Assembly: GCA_014360895.1 (NCBI GenBank)
Contig: JACIWQ010000011.1
Span: forward strand, 1 to 46,133
DNA length: 46,133 bases
DNA from: Thermoflexales bacterium
GTDB lineage: Bacteria; Chloroflexota; Anaerolineae; B4-G1; DUEL01
Direction of reading: 5' to 3'
Within the stretch, counting starts at the first letter, position 1. The number at the start of each line of letters is the position of its first letter. The position numbers and the translations under genes were made by a program. A model generated the notes under the pieces. That model saw only the letters and a list, made by a program, of their open reading frames with translations. It made no database searches and was not told the origin of the DNA. Shown here in pieces: positions 15,575 through 24,548 of this stretch.

Positions 15575-18064
15575 ATGCGCCGACTCTGGAAATTCCTGAT
15601 TCTGATTCCGGTGCTCCTGGCCGCGGCTGGGGCCGTGGGCGCTCATCTCCTCCTGGCGGACCTGCCCTCCCCCAGTACCCTCTACGAGCACCGGACCGGC
15701 GTCTCCTCCCGCATCCTGGACCGGAACGGCCGTCTGCTCTACGAAATTACCGACCCCCACGGCGGGCGCCACGTCCCTGTGCCGCTGGAGGAGATCCCCC
15801 TCTACTGCCGTCAGGCCACCATCGCCACCGAGGACGCGAATTTCTACACCAACCCCGGCGTGGACCTCCGGGGTATCCTGCGCGCGCTCTGGATCAACCT
15901 GCGGGGCGGCGAGGTGCTGGCGGGCGGCTCCACCATCACCCAGCAGGTGGCCCGCAACCTCCTCCTCTCCCCCCAGGAGCGGAGCCAGCGCACCCTCCTG
16001 CGCAAACTCCGGGAGTCCATCCTGGCCTGGCGCATCGCCCGGACCTTCACCAAAGACGAAATCCTGGCCCTCTACCTGAACGAGGTCTACTACGGCAATC
16101 TGGCCTACGGCATAGAGGCCGCCGCGCGCACCTACTTCGGCAAGGGCGTCCGGGAACTGAGCTTGGCGGAGTGCGCGCTCCTGGCCGGCCTCCCCCAGTC
16201 CCCCGCCTACTACGATCCCCTGACGGACCCCGACCGGGCCCGGAAGCGGCAGCAGATCGTCCTGGGGTTGATGGCCGAGCAGGGATACATCACCCCGGAG
16301 CAGGCGGAACTGGCCGCGCGGGAGCGGCTCCACTTCGCCGCCACTCCCTTCCCCATTGAGGCGCCCCACTTCGTGATGACCGTCTGGGCCTGGCTGGAGC
16401 GGGAGTTCGGCCCGGAGGCCCTCTACACCGAAGGGCTGGTCGTCACCACCACCCTGGACCTGGACCTGCAGCACACCGCCGAGGCGGCCGTCCGGCGGCA
16501 CCTGGCGCGCCTGGCGCAGGCCAGCGAGGAGAGCGGCCTGCGGGAAGTGGACAACGCCGCGCTGGTCGCGTTGGACCCCCAGACCGGCGCGATCCGGGCG
16601 ATGGTCGGCAGCCCCGACTACTTCAACCCGGCCATAGACGGCGCGGTGAACGCGGCGCTGGCGCTGCGGCAACCCGGCTCCGCCATCAAGCCCCTCACCT
16701 ACGCGGCCGCCTTCACCCCCGACGCCGACGGCCGCCCCCTGCTGACCCCTGCTTCCGTCATCCTGGACGTCCGCACCGCCTTCCCCACCCGCGAGGGGCT
16801 CCCCTACGTCCCCGTGAACTACGACCACCGGTTCCACGGGCCCATCTCCGCACGGGAGGCGCTGGCCCAATCCCTCAACGTCCCCGCCGTCCGGGTGCTG
16901 CAGATGGTCGGGGTGGACCAGCTGGTCTCGCTGGCGGCCGACCTCGGGATGACCTCCTTCGGGACGGGGGAGCGGTTCGGGCTGGCGCTAACGCTGGGGG
17001 GCGGCGAGGTGCGGCTCCTGGAACTGACCGCCGCGTACGCGGCTTTCGCCAACGGCGGCCGACGGGTGGAGCCCTTTGGTGTGCTGGAGGTGCGGGACGC
17101 GCGCGGACAGTTGCGCTACCAGGCCCGGCCCGTCCCCGGCCCGCAGGTCTTGGACCCGCGCGTCGCCTACCTCATCACCCACATCCTCTCCGACGAGAAC
17201 GCCCGCGCCCCGGCCTTCGGCATCGGCAGCGTCCTCAGCCTCTCCCGCCCGGCAGCGGTCAAGACGGGCACCTCCTCCGACTGGCGGGATAACTGGACGG
17301 TGGGGTACACGCCTCAACTGGTGACCGGGGTCTGGGTGGGGAACGCCGACGGGCGGCCTATGCGGGACGTCTCCGGCGTGGAGGGGGCCGGGCCCATCTG
17401 GCGCGACTTTATGGAACGGGCCCTGCGGGGCCAGCCGGTGGTGCCGTTCGCCGAACCGCCCGGTCTGGAGCGGGTTCGGGTCTGCGTCCCCTCCGGGCTT
17501 CTGCCGACCCCCCTCTGCCCGCGCACGCGCGAGGAACTCTTCATCGCCGGGACCGCCCCGACGGAGCCCGACAACTGGTACCGCCTCTTCCGGATAGACC
17601 GGGCCACGGGCCTCCCCGCGGGGCCCGACACGCCGCCGGAACGGGTCCAGGAGCGGGTCTACATCGTCCCGCCGATGGAAGCCTGGGAATGGGCCCGGGC
17701 CAACAACTGGCCCCTGCCGCCGGAGGAGTTTCTCCGCGCCGAGGCATCGGTCGCCCCTCGGGAAGCCTCCGGCCCGCCCCTGGTCATCACCCACCCGGAC
17801 GATGGCACCGTTTATCGCCTTTCCCCCACCGTACCGGAGGCGTATCAGGCGGTCCGGGTGGCGGTCCGCCCGGCGGACGGCGTCCGGGTGGCGGAGGTGA
17901 CGCTCTACGCGGACGGAGAGCCCCTGGCGACCTTCACGGCCCCACCCTACGAGGCCCTCTGGACGCTTCGGGCGGGGGAACACACCTTCCTGGCCGTGGG
18001 GCGGGACGAAAACGGGCGCTCCTTGCGGAGCGCCCCGGTGTCCATTCGCGTCTTTACCCCATAA
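15575..18064 (+). CDS. class A penicillin-binding protein (PBP1A/1C type)
   Basis: The 829-residue bifunctional enzyme polymerises and cross-links peptidoglycan on the outer face of the membrane. An N-terminal signal anchor (about 5-30) is followed by the GT51 glycosyltransferase domain: catalytic Glu86 in ATEDANFY, then GGSTITQQVARNL, KLRESILAWRIARTFTKDEIL and LYLNEVYYGN. The transpeptidase domain has all three motifs: S369-A-I-K372, S433-L-N435 and K563-T-G. The last 100 residues form an Ig-like domain like the BiPBP_C domain of PBP1C. The start lies 6 nt after the restored toxin stop. The 3' end meets a converging gene across a repeat hairpin. Confidence 0.93.
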   Translation: MRRLWKFLILIPVLLAAAGAVGAHLLLADLPSPSTLYEHRTGVSSRILDRNGRLLYEITDPHGGRHVPVPLEEIPLYCRQATIATEDANFYTNPGVDLRGILRALWINLRGGEVLAGGSTITQQVARNLLLSPQERSQRTLLRKLRESILAWRIARTFTKDEILALYLNEVYYGNLAYGIEAAARTYFGKGVRELSLAECALLAGLPQSPAYYDPLTDPDRARKRQQIVLGLMAEQGYITPEQAELAARERLHFAATPFPIEAPHFVMTVWAWLEREFGPEALYTEGLVVTTTLDLDLQHTAEAAVRRHLARLAQASEESGLREVDNAALVALDPQTGAIRAMVGSPDYFNPAIDGAVNAALALRQPGSAIKPLTYAAAFTPDADGRPLLTPASVILDVRTAFPTREGLPYVPVNYDHRFHGPISAREALAQSLNVPAVRVLQMVGVDQLVSLAADLGMTSFGTGERFGLALTLGGGEVRLLELTAAYAAFANGGRRVEPFGVLEVRDARGQLRYQARPVPGPQVLDPRVAYLITHILSDENARAPAFGIGSVLSLSRPAAVKTGTSSDWRDNWTVGYTPQLVTGVWVGNADGRPMRDVSGVEGAGPIWRDFMERALRGQPVVPFAEPPGLERVRVCVPSGLLPTPLCPRTREELFIAGTAPTEPDNWYRLFRIDRATGLPAGPDTPPERVQERVYIVPPMEAWEWARANNWPLPPEEFLRAEASVAPREASGPPLVITHPDDGTVYRLSPTVPEAYQAVRVAVRPADGVRVAEVTLYADGEPLATFTAPPYEALWTLRAGEHTFLAVGRDENGRSLRSAPVSIRVFTP

Positions 18065-18068
18065 ATTG

Positions 18069-18150
18069 GGACGCGGATGAACGCGGAGCAACGCGGATTT
18101 TGGTGTCAATTGGAAATCAATCCGCGTTCATCCGCGCTCGTCCGCGTCCG
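18069..18150. repeat. 9-bp-period palindromic repeat hairpin (ACGCGGATGA family)
   Basis: The left arm is made of copies of ACGCGGATGA/ACGCGGAGCA and the right arm of the matching ATCCGCGTTC units, with a 20-nt loop. It fills almost the whole 89-bp gap between two converging genes and could end transcription from both sides. Confidence 0.8.
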
Positions 18151-18153
18151 ACT

Positions 18154-20037
18154 TTAACTCCCCAACCCCAATAGCCCCCGCAGGAAGCGCAGAATCTTCT
18201 CCCAGAAAGTGGGCGTTTCGGAGGACGGCGCCGACTCCTGAGGCGCGGGCTCCGGCGGCCCCGCCACCTCCACCGTCAGCGTCTGGGTGACCGTTTGCGG
18301 GCGGTTGAAGTCGTCCAGGTAATGGACGCTGACCACCACCTCCGCCGTCCCCGCCTGCTGGGCGACCGCCGTCGCCTCCAGCGAGGCCGAAGTCCCGCCG
18401 TCCAGCGGGCCCACATAGAGGGAACCGTTCTGAATCTCCAGCCCCTCCCCCGTCACCTCCATCATCGTAACGTTAACGGACGCTTTTCCCAGGTTGATGA
18501 GTTCCACCGGGAGAGGAAAAGGCGTCCCCACCATAGCCCCTTCCACCGGGCGGTAGAAGCCGATCCGGAAAATGGGGCGCCGCTGGACGACCAGGCTGAT
18601 GCGCTGGACGTCGCTCCGGGATGTGCCGCGCGCGTCTTCGTAGGCCAGGAGCGCCGGGACCCCGTAGGCTTTGGCGTCCGCCGAGCCGTCCACCACCAGG
18701 GGCACCGTCAACCGCACCGTCTCTCCGGCGGGGACCCGGGAGACGAAGAGGACGTTGCCGCTCTCCCGGGGGACGAAGGGCCCCAGTTCCTTGCCGCCTT
18801 CCCCGCCCAGCGTCAGCAGGAGGCGGTACGCGTCCCCGCCGCCGACGTTCTGCACGGCCAGCGTCAGGGTGAAGAAGTCGCCCGGGGCCACGACCGGCGG
18901 CTCGGTCTGGACGGCGGCGATCAGGAGTTGCGGACGGTCGGCCAGAGAACTGCTCACCTCCAGGCCGATGCTCTGGCGGTCGCTGTAGGTACCGCCGCTG
19001 GAGTCGCCGTAGGAGAGGGCCAGGTCCAGCCCCACGCGCCCGCCCTGTTTGACCGTCCCCAGGACCAGCGGGAGGGTCAGCGTGACGGCGCGGCCCGGAG
19101 CGATCCGGTCGGCCGATGCCATACTGCTTCCTTCCGCCGGGACCACCAGTTCGGCGGAGGCAGGCCCCACCACCACGCGCGTCGCCGTGCGCTCGCCCCG
19201 GTTGGCAATCTGCAGGGTCAGCGTGAAGCGGTCCCCCGGCCCCAGCACCTCCGGCTCCGTCCGGGCCGATTCCACCACCAGTTGGGGCCGTCCGGCCCCG
19301 CCCCCGACGACTTCCACGGAAATCGTCTGCGGGTACTCGTAGTGGTTGCCCTCAAAGTCGTTGGCGCTGAGGTTGACCTGGAGGTTGTACGTGCCCGAGG
19401 AGAGGTTGGCCGGCGCCCGCATCGTCTGGGTAATCACCACGGTGGCGTTGATGTGCATGAAGCCGACCAGATGCCCCGCCTGACCCACCGGCACGAAGGT
19501 CCCGCCGGGGAAGGTGACCAGGGTGTTCTCGGCTCCCCGGCTGCCGTTGTTGTAGATTTCCACCGTCACCACGAATTCCGCCCCGGGGTATACCCGCGCG
19601 GGCTGGACGGAGAAGTTGCGGACCGTGAGGATGGGGCGGCCCGGCGGCGGTGGGGGCGGGGGAGAGGTCGGGGTGGGTGCCACCGTGGGCGCGACAATGG
19701 TCAGTGCGGCGGGGAGGGTCGCCGAGTAGCTGGGCTCGCTCACCTCCACGGCGTAGACACCCGGCGGTACTCCGGGCGGCACCACGGCCCGCAGCGCGTT
19801 CGGGTTGACGAACGCCGTATCCAGCAGGCCGTAGCCCACCAGCCGGGCCATCGTCGCGGTGGTGAAGCCGCTCCCGTAGATGCTCAGCGTCCCGCCGGTG
19901 GTGCTGAGCATCGTTCGGGGCTCCACACCGGTGATGGCCAGTTGGAGGGATGGCCGCGCGGCGACGGCGCTCACCGTCATCAGAGCGGCCAGCAGGCCCA
20001 GGAGCAGGGCGATGGATATCGGGAGATGTTTGCGCAT
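18154..20037 (-). CDS. secreted protein with IPT/TIG and four CARDB-like domains
   Basis: The 627-residue protein has a signal peptide (MRKHLPISIALLLGLLAALM, cut near AVAARP). An IPT/TIG-like domain follows (about 35-118: VEPRTMLSTTGGTLSIYGSG), then a Pro/Thr linker with PPPPPPP. Four CARDB-type Ig-like domains begin near 133, 250, 366 and 478, marked by RPILTVRNFSVQPARVYPG, RPQLVVESARTEPEVLGPG, RPQLLIAAVQTEPPVVAPG and RPIFRIGFYRP. The C-terminus is an amphipathic helix (FWEKILRFLRGLLGLGS), not an LPxTG or YLPLVLRN end. These domains are typical of cell-surface or S-layer-associated proteins. A GGGAGG ribosome site precedes the ATG. No enzyme domain was seen. Confidence 0.78.
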   Translation of the reverse strand: MRKHLPISIALLLGLLAALMTVSAVAARPSLQLAITGVEPRTMLSTTGGTLSIYGSGFTTATMARLVGYGLLDTAFVNPNALRAVVPPGVPPGVYAVEVSEPSYSATLPAALTIVAPTVAPTPTSPPPPPPPGRPILTVRNFSVQPARVYPGAEFVVTVEIYNNGSRGAENTLVTFPGGTFVPVGQAGHLVGFMHINATVVITQTMRAPANLSSGTYNLQVNLSANDFEGNHYEYPQTISVEVVGGGAGRPQLVVESARTEPEVLGPGDRFTLTLQIANRGERTATRVVVGPASAELVVPAEGSSMASADRIAPGRAVTLTLPLVLGTVKQGGRVGLDLALSYGDSSGGTYSDRQSIGLEVSSSLADRPQLLIAAVQTEPPVVAPGDFFTLTLAVQNVGGGDAYRLLLTLGGEGGKELGPFVPRESGNVLFVSRVPAGETVRLTVPLVVDGSADAKAYGVPALLAYEDARGTSRSDVQRISLVVQRRPIFRIGFYRPVEGAMVGTPFPLPVELINLGKASVNVTMMEVTGEGLEIQNGSLYVGPLDGGTSASLEATAVAQQAGTAEVVVSVHYLDDFNRPQTVTQTLTVEVAGPPEPAPQESAPSSETPTFWEKILRFLRGLLGLGS

Positions 20038-20061
20038 GGGGCCTCCCGTTTGCCCAAAAAT

Positions 20062-20152
20062 GGGACACGGAAAAACATGGAACCGTACGGATCAGGTCAG
20101 AGATCGCCGGAGACCCGCGTTTTCCGTGCCGGTCCGTGTTTAACCGTGTCCC
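20062..20152. repeat. palindromic repeat between acpP and the CARDB gene
   Basis: GGGACACGG (20062-20070) pairs with CCGTGTCCC (20144-20152). The arms are built of near repeats such as ACACGGAAAA, ACATGGAACC and, opposite, CCGTGCCGGT. It is a divergent member of the 9-bp-period family at 18069. A short GC-rich hairpin (GACCCGCC to GGGAGGGTC) follows at about 20177-20201. Confidence 0.65.
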
Positions 20153-20255
20153 GCAGGGTGGATCAGCGGCCAGGGACCCGCCTGCGCGGCGGGAGGGTCG
20201 CCAGTTCGCGCTTCCCCAAAGGCGGCGGGGATTCCAGCCAGCGGCTTTGCCGTCC

Positions 20256-20492
20256 TCACGCGGCCATACGGCTTTCAATGTAGCGGACGGCGTCGCCGAC
20301 GGTCTTGATTTTCTGAGCTTCCTCGTCGGAGATGGTCCCCCCGAATTCCTCCTCAAACGCCATGACCAGTTCTACCAGGTCCAGCGAATCGGCGCCCAGG
20401 TCTTCGCGGAAGCGGGCATCCATTGTGACCTTTTCCGGCTCCACGCCCAGCAGGTCCACGATGATGTTGACGATGCGTTCATAGATGCTCAT
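20256..20492 (-). CDS. acpP: acyl carrier protein
   Basis: The 78-residue acidic protein carries growing acyl chains on a phosphopantetheine arm. The attachment site Ser36 is in [10 protein letters not shown], and the four-helix pattern ([17 protein letters not shown], then [11 protein letters not shown]) is standard, as is the length. The frame is open to 20576, but ATG 20492 has GGAGGT 6 nt upstream and matches the family start. It stands alone rather than in a fab cluster. Its promoter is back to back with that of the isopentenyl-diphosphate isomerase gene. Confidence 0.95.
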   Translation of the reverse strand: MSIYERIVNIIVDLLGVEPEKVTMDARFREDLGADSLDLVELVMAFEEEFGGTISDEEAQKIKTVGDAVRYIESRMAA

Positions 20493-20518
20493 AGGTACCT
20501 CCTTCGGTGGCTGGGGAT

Positions 20519-20546
20519 ATTGTATTGCAGGTGGCGGATTTGTCAA
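20519..20546 (-). promoter_or_regulatory. acpP promoter (minus strand of a divergent pair)
   Basis: On the minus strand TTGACA (20541-20546) is 16 bp from TACAAT (20519-20524). The -35 box is one half of the inverted repeat TTGTCAAC-n8-GTTGACAA (20540-20563). Confidence 0.75.
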
Positions 20547-20556
20547 CCGGGCCCTG

Positions 20557-20585
20557 TTGACAAACCGCCTTCCCACTGGTATGAT
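20557..20585 (+). promoter_or_regulatory. fni promoter (plus strand of a divergent pair)
   Basis: TTGACA (20557-20562) is exactly 17 bp from TATGAT (20580-20585). The transcript would start near 20592, about 30 nt before the TTG start of the isomerase gene. Confidence 0.8.
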
Positions 20586-20620
20586 GCTACTACCATGAAA
20601 ACACCATAGGAGTTGAACCG

Positions 20621-21646
20621 TTGCGAGAGGACCATCCCCGACGCAAGGCCGACCACATCCGCATCAGCCTGGAAGAGGACGTATCCTTTGACACGGTGAC
20701 GGCGGGATTTGAGCGCTACCGGTTCGTCCACTGCGCCCTGCCCGAAATCTCCCTGGCGGCGGTGGATACGGCGGTCCCGTTTCTGGGGAGACGGTTGCAG
20801 GCCCCCCTGCTGATCTCTTCCATGACCGGCGGGACGCCCGAGGGGCGGGAGATCAACCGCCGACTGGCCCGCGCGGCGCAGGAGGCGGGGATCGGGATGG
20901 GACTGGGCTCCCTGCGGGCCGCGCTGGAAGACCCCTCGCTGGCCCCGACCTACCAGGTGCGGGATGTGGCCCCGGATATTCTCCTCCTGGCCAACCTGGG
21001 CGCGGTTCAGTTGAACTACGGCTACACCGTGGACCACTGCCGCCGGGCGGTGGAGATGGTGGAGGCGGACGGCCTGGTCCTCCACCTGAACCCGCTCCAG
21101 GAGGCCCTCCAACCCGAGGGAGAGACCGAGTTCTCCGACCTCCTGCGCAAGATAGAGGCCGTGTGCCGGGCGCTGGAGGTGCCCGTCATCGTGAAGGAGG
21201 TGGGATGGGGCCTCTCCGCCAATGTGGCCCGCCGGCTGGCGGATGCGGGCGCGGCCGCGCTGGACGTGGCCGGGGCGGGCGGGACCTCGTGGAGCCAGGT
21301 GGAGATGTACCGGGCCCAGAACGGCCTCCAGCGGGCTGTCGCCGCCGCCTTTCGGGATTGGGGCATCCCGACCGCCGAAGCGGTCCGCCAGGTCCGGCAG
21401 GCCGTCCCGGACCTCCCCATCATCGCCAGCGGCGGCATTCGGGACGGCATCCAGGTCGCCAAAGCCATTGCCCTGGGGGCCACGGTCTGCGGCATCGCCC
21501 GACCGTTTCTGGCCGCCGCGGCGGAATCAGACCAGGCTGTGGTGGAAGTGGCGGCGGTCATCATCACCCAACTGCGGGTGGCGATGTTCGCCGTCGGCGC
21601 GGCGGACCTGGCGGCACTGGCCCGCGCGCCGTTGGTTGAGGAGTAG
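20621..21646 (+). CDS. fni: type 2 isopentenyl-diphosphate delta-isomerase
   Basis: The 341-residue FMN-dependent enzyme interconverts isopentenyl and dimethylallyl diphosphate, the building blocks of quinones, carotenoids and the polyprenyl carriers used in wall synthesis. Family blocks are [71 protein letters not shown] (phosphate and metal region), [11 protein letters not shown] and [20 protein letters not shown]. The length is normal. The start is TTG with AGGAG 8 nt upstream. It converges on a Wzz-like gene 23 bp away. Confidence 0.95.
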   Translation: MREDHPRRKADHIRISLEEDVSFDTVTAGFERYRFVHCALPEISLAAVDTAVPFLGRRLQAPLLISSMTGGTPEGREINRRLARAAQEAGIGMGLGSLRAALEDPSLAPTYQVRDVAPDILLLANLGAVQLNYGYTVDHCRRAVEMVEADGLVLHLNPLQEALQPEGETEFSDLLRKIEAVCRALEVPVIVKEVGWGLSANVARRLADAGAAALDVAGAGGTSWSQVEMYRAQNGLQRAVAAAFRDWGIPTAEAVRQVRQAVPDLPIIASGGIRDGIQVAKAIALGATVCGIARPFLAAAAESDQAVVEVAAVIITQLRVAMFAVGAADLAALARAPLVEE

Positions 21647-21669
21647 CCGGACAGCGGCGGGCGGTTGTC

Positions 21670-22356
21670 CTACCGGTGGCGAGGGATACGGGCCAGTACC
21701 CGCAGCCCGAATGCCTCCAGTTCGGCTTCCTCCCGGACCGTGGGGTCTAGGTAGTGCCACAATAGTGCCAGCCCGATCCCCACCCCCAGCGCCAGCGTCA
21801 GCCGGACCGCCGGGCCCAGGAGTTGGGCCCGCAGGGAGGGAGGCAACGGCGCCGGCACGGGCTCGTCCAGCAGGCGGGCCGCCGGCCCCGCCTCTTCGGG
21901 CCAGGGAATCTGCGGGAAGTAGGCCGCGCCCTTCTCCGTGATTTCCGCCGCCACCGCCCACGCCACCTCCACCGCCTGCGCCGGGTCGGGCCAGGTCAGG
22001 TAGACGACGGTGATGGACTGCGCGTTATCGGTGACGATGGCGCCCTGGATGGCGGCGGGGTCGGCGGAAACCCCCTTCTCCGCCAGCCGCGCGGCGACGG
22101 CCTCGGCGAAGGCCCGGGTGCGGGCCACGTCCGCCAGCCCGTTGGCGATGTACTCCGAGGTTAGCCAGGAGTAGTAGCGGTCGTAATCCACGCTCAGCCC
22201 GGCGGGGACGGTCCCGGCGGCGAAGCGCATCACCACCTGATAGAATGTCGGCGGGGGCCGGTAGGTGAGGACCAGGTGGGCCAGCACCACCAGCACCGGT
22301 GCCGCCACCAGCCACCAGCGCCTCCAGAGCACCCTCAAGAACGCGCGTAACTCCAT
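21670..22356 (-). CDS. Wzz/chain-length-determinant-like membrane protein
   Basis: The 228-residue protein has the two-helix layout of polysaccharide co-polymerases. A basic N-terminus and first helix (about 15-33, RRWWLVAAPVLVVLAHLVLT) are followed by an extracytoplasmic domain (TYRPPPTFYQVVMRFAAG on to about 185) and a second helix (about 192-210, LTLALGVGIGLALLW), then a short cytoplasmic tail. Such proteins set the chain length of exported surface polysaccharide. The cytoplasmic tyrosine-kinase domain of some homologues is absent. ATG 22356 has GGAGG 4 nt upstream. The neighbouring glycosyltransferase on the same strand supports a surface-polymer role. Confidence 0.75.
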   Translation of the reverse strand: MELRAFLRVLWRRWWLVAAPVLVVLAHLVLTYRPPPTFYQVVMRFAAGTVPAGLSVDYDRYYSWLTSEYIANGLADVARTRAFAEAVAARLAEKGVSADPAAIQGAIVTDNAQSITVVYLTWPDPAQAVEVAWAVAAEITEKGAAYFPQIPWPEEAGPAARLLDEPVPAPLPPSLRAQLLGPAVRLTLALGVGIGLALLWHYLDPTVREEAELEAFGLRVLARIPRHR

Positions 22357-22371
22357 TTTGCCTCCATATAC

Positions 22372-22594
22372 ACCACGAAGGCGCAAAGACACGAAGGATT
22401 GTAATTTTTATTATTCTTTGTGTCTTCGTGTCTTTGTGGTTTGATTCACCACGAAGGCACAAAGACACGAAGGATTGTAATTTTTATTATTCTTTGTGTC
22501 TTCGTGTCTTTGTGGTTTAATTCACCACGAAGGCACAAAGACACGAAGCATTGTTAATTTTTTAATTGTTAATTAAACTTCGTGTCTTTGTGGT
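22372..22594. repeat. three tandem 76-bp palindromic repeats (ACCACGAAGG family)
   Basis: Copies start at 22372, 22448 and 22524. The first two differ at only 2 of 76 positions. Each is a hairpin: an arm of ACCACGAAGGCACAAAGACA type, an AT-rich loop and the opposite arm ending CTTTGTGGT. The third copy has a different loop and overlaps the glycosyltransferase 3' end, giving its stop codon and last residues (KPQRHEV). Confidence 0.9.
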
Positions 22595-23676
22595 TTTCCC
22601 TCCAAAGCGTCCAGCACCACAGCCCGAATCTGCTCCTCAAACACCCTGCGGTCAAACCGGGCCGCGTTGCGGACGCAGTCCTGGGGGTCTATGGACTCCG
22701 GGTCAAAGGCGCGGACGGCCTCCGCCAGCGCCTCCGGCGTCGGTTCGTGGAAGAAGACGCCGGTCCGGCCCGGGATGACGGTATCCAGCGCGCCGCCCGC
22801 GCCGAAGGCGACCACGGGCCGCCCGGCGGCCTGCGCCTGCACCGGCGCGATGCCGAAATCCTCCACGCCAGGGAGGACGTAGGCCCGGCAGCGGGCGAAG
22901 AGGTCGGGCAGGGCGGAGTCGGGCACGCGCCCCAGGAAGGTGACCGTCGGCCCGGCCAGGGATTCCAGCCGGGGGCGGTCCCGACCGTCCCCCGCGATCA
23001 CCAGCGGCAGGCCGAGATGGCGGAACGCTTCCACCGCCAGGTCAATCCGCCGGTACGGCACCAGCCGGGAGACGATGAGGTAGTAGTCGTCGTGGGAGGG
23101 CGCCGGGCGAAAGCGGTCGGTCTCCACCGGCGGGTAGATGATGACGGACTCCCGTCCGTAGTAGCGGCGGATGCGGGCCTGGACTTCGCGGGAGATGGCG
23201 ATGAACCGGGTCACCCGCTGGGCGGCCCGCCAGTCCCACCGGCGGAGGAGCGCAATGAGGGGCCGCAGGGCCCGCCGCAGGACCCCCGGAATGGCCTCCC
23301 GCGCCGCGTACCCCTCAAAGTCCCAGACAAAGCGCGTCGGCGTCAGGCAGTAGCAGATGTGGGGGGCACTCCCGGTCCGCACCCCGTGGCAGAAGCCGGA
23401 CTTGTTGCTCAGGACGACGTCGTAGCCGGAGAGGTCCAGGCCCCCGAAGGCCAGCGGGTAGAGGGGCAGGTACGGCTGATGGCGGCGGTAGATGCCGGGC
23501 AGGCGGTCCATCCACGTCGTGCGGATGTCCCAGGAGCGGTAAGCTTCCGGCATCCCCTCCCGCCAGTAGATGGAGGTGTAGACGGGAGCCTCCGGGAACA
23601 TCGCCACCAGCGTCTCCAGGACGTCCTCGGCGCCCCCGCGCTGGTTGAGCCAGTCGTGGACTAAGGCCAGGTGCAT
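22573..23676 (-). CDS. group 1 (GT4-type) glycosyltransferase
   Basis: The 367-residue GT-B enzyme transfers a sugar from a nucleotide donor, probably in surface polysaccharide or glycolipid synthesis. The N-terminal acceptor domain opens MHLALVHDWLNQRGGAEDVL (the Gly-Gly loop). The C-terminal donor domain has YYLIVSRLVPYRRIDLAVEA, LVIAGDGRDRPRLE, and the E-x7-E region around PGVEDFGIAPVQAQAAGRP. The frame is open further upstream, but ATG 23676 begins the family sequence. No Shine-Dalgarno is seen: the region before the start is an octamer repeat array. The last seven residues and the stop come from a dispersed repeat. Acceptor unknown. Confidence 0.88.
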   Translation of the reverse strand: MHLALVHDWLNQRGGAEDVLETLVAMFPEAPVYTSIYWREGMPEAYRSWDIRTTWMDRLPGIYRRHQPYLPLYPLAFGGLDLSGYDVVLSNKSGFCHGVRTGSAPHICYCLTPTRFVWDFEGYAAREAIPGVLRRALRPLIALLRRWDWRAAQRVTRFIAISREVQARIRRYYGRESVIIYPPVETDRFRPAPSHDDYYLIVSRLVPYRRIDLAVEAFRHLGLPLVIAGDGRDRPRLESLAGPTVTFLGRVPDSALPDLFARCRAYVLPGVEDFGIAPVQAQAAGRPVVAFGAGGALDTVIPGRTGVFFHEPTPEALAEAVRAFDPESIDPQDCVRNAARFDRRVFEEQIRAVVLDALEGKPQRHEV

Positions 23677-23681
23677 GGTGG

Positions 23682-23737
23682 GAATGACAGAATGACAGAA
23701 TGACGGAATGACAAAATGGCAAAGTGACAGAGTGACG
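23682..23737. repeat. octamer tandem array (GAATGACA type), 7 units
   Basis: Seven 8-bp units of GAATGACA with variants (GAATGACG, AAATGGCA, AAGTGACA, GAGTGACG) fill most of the 98-bp gap upstream of the glycosyltransferase start. A half-hairpin of TCTCTGCG type follows at 23741-23770. Confidence 0.85.
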
Positions 23738-23774
23738 GAATCTCTGCGTTCTCTGCGCTCTCTGCGGTTAGATG

Positions 23775-24548
23775 TCACGGGCCGGGGCGGAGGGCCTGCT
23801 CCACGATGGGCTGGCCCTGGGGTCCGACCGTCCACTGGAGCCAGTCCCGCAGCGCGCCGGTGGGCTCCGCCCGCGCGGCCCAGCGGCAGGCGTAGGAGAG
23901 GGGATAGTCGGCCGTCGGCGCGGGGGGCCGTCCGTCCAGCATCAGCACGCGGACGTCGCCGGTCACCCGGCTGAGGGGGACGTAGCCGACCGCGCCGGGG
24001 GTCCGGGCCACCAGGTCCAGCATGCTCGCGTCGTCCACGACCACCCGCGCCGTCAGGGTGAGGTCCCACTGGCCCAGGACGGTGGCCTGGATCAACGAGG
24101 GGGTGCCGGCCCCCTCCTCCCGACTGACCACTTGGACCGGCGTGCCGTCGGGCCATTCGCCGATGCGTCCCCGCAGGACCTCCCGCAATTCGGTCAGGGT
24201 CAACCCCTCCACCGGCACGGCGGGGTGGACGATGATCGCCAACGCATCGTCGGCAAAGGGGTGGGTCCACAGCGAGCTTCCTCCCTCGGTCCAGATGAGA
24301 GCGGCGACGTCGGCCGCGCCGGCCTCCAGGCGCTCCCGGGCCAGGGCGTCGTTCCAGACCTCCATCTCTATGGCCACCCAGGGCTTCTGGCGGTGGTAGG
24401 CCAGGGCCAGCGCTCCGACCGGCTCCGCGCAGGCGTCGGAGACGGCCAGGTGCAGGGTGACCGGCTCCGGGGTGACCGTCAGCGGCTGCGGCGCGCAGGC
24501 GGCCAGTGCCGGGATCAAGAGGAGGAACACAAATTGCACGAATTTCAC
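23775..24548 (-). CDS. phosphate-binding-like (PstS family) lipoprotein
   Basis: The chosen start, GTG 24548, gives a 257-residue protein with an ideal lipoprotein signal MKFVQFVFLLLIPALAAC and lipid-modified Cys18. The frame is open to 24635, but that longer N-terminus is poor. The body is of the PBP-like type used by phosphate binders and related sensors: GAADVAALIWTEGG, DDALAIIVHPAVPVEGLTL, VVSREEGAGTPSLIQATVLG and APGAVGYVPLSR type segments. No transporter genes are nearby, so uptake is not proven and a sensory role is possible. The start codon and first residues (KFVQFVF) are encoded by a 9-bp-period repeat (TTCGTGAAA, TTCGTGCAA). Confidence 0.75.
   Translation of the reverse strand: MKFVQFVFLLLIPALAACAPQPLTVTPEPVTLHLAVSDACAEPVGALALAYHRQKPWVAIEMEVWNDALARERLEAGAADVAALIWTEGGSSLWTHPFADDALAIIVHPAVPVEGLTLTELREVLRGRIGEWPDGTPVQVVSREEGAGTPSLIQATVLGQWDLTLTARVVVDDASMLDLVARTPGAVGYVPLSRVTGDVRVLMLDGRPPAPTADYPLSYACRWAARAEPTGALRDWLQWTVGPQGQPIVEQALRPGP

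Noticed and set aside
20595-20609. Four-codon leader peptide (MKTP) before fni
   Set aside because: It is too short and lacks a ribosome site or a terminator/antiterminator pair; chance is likely.
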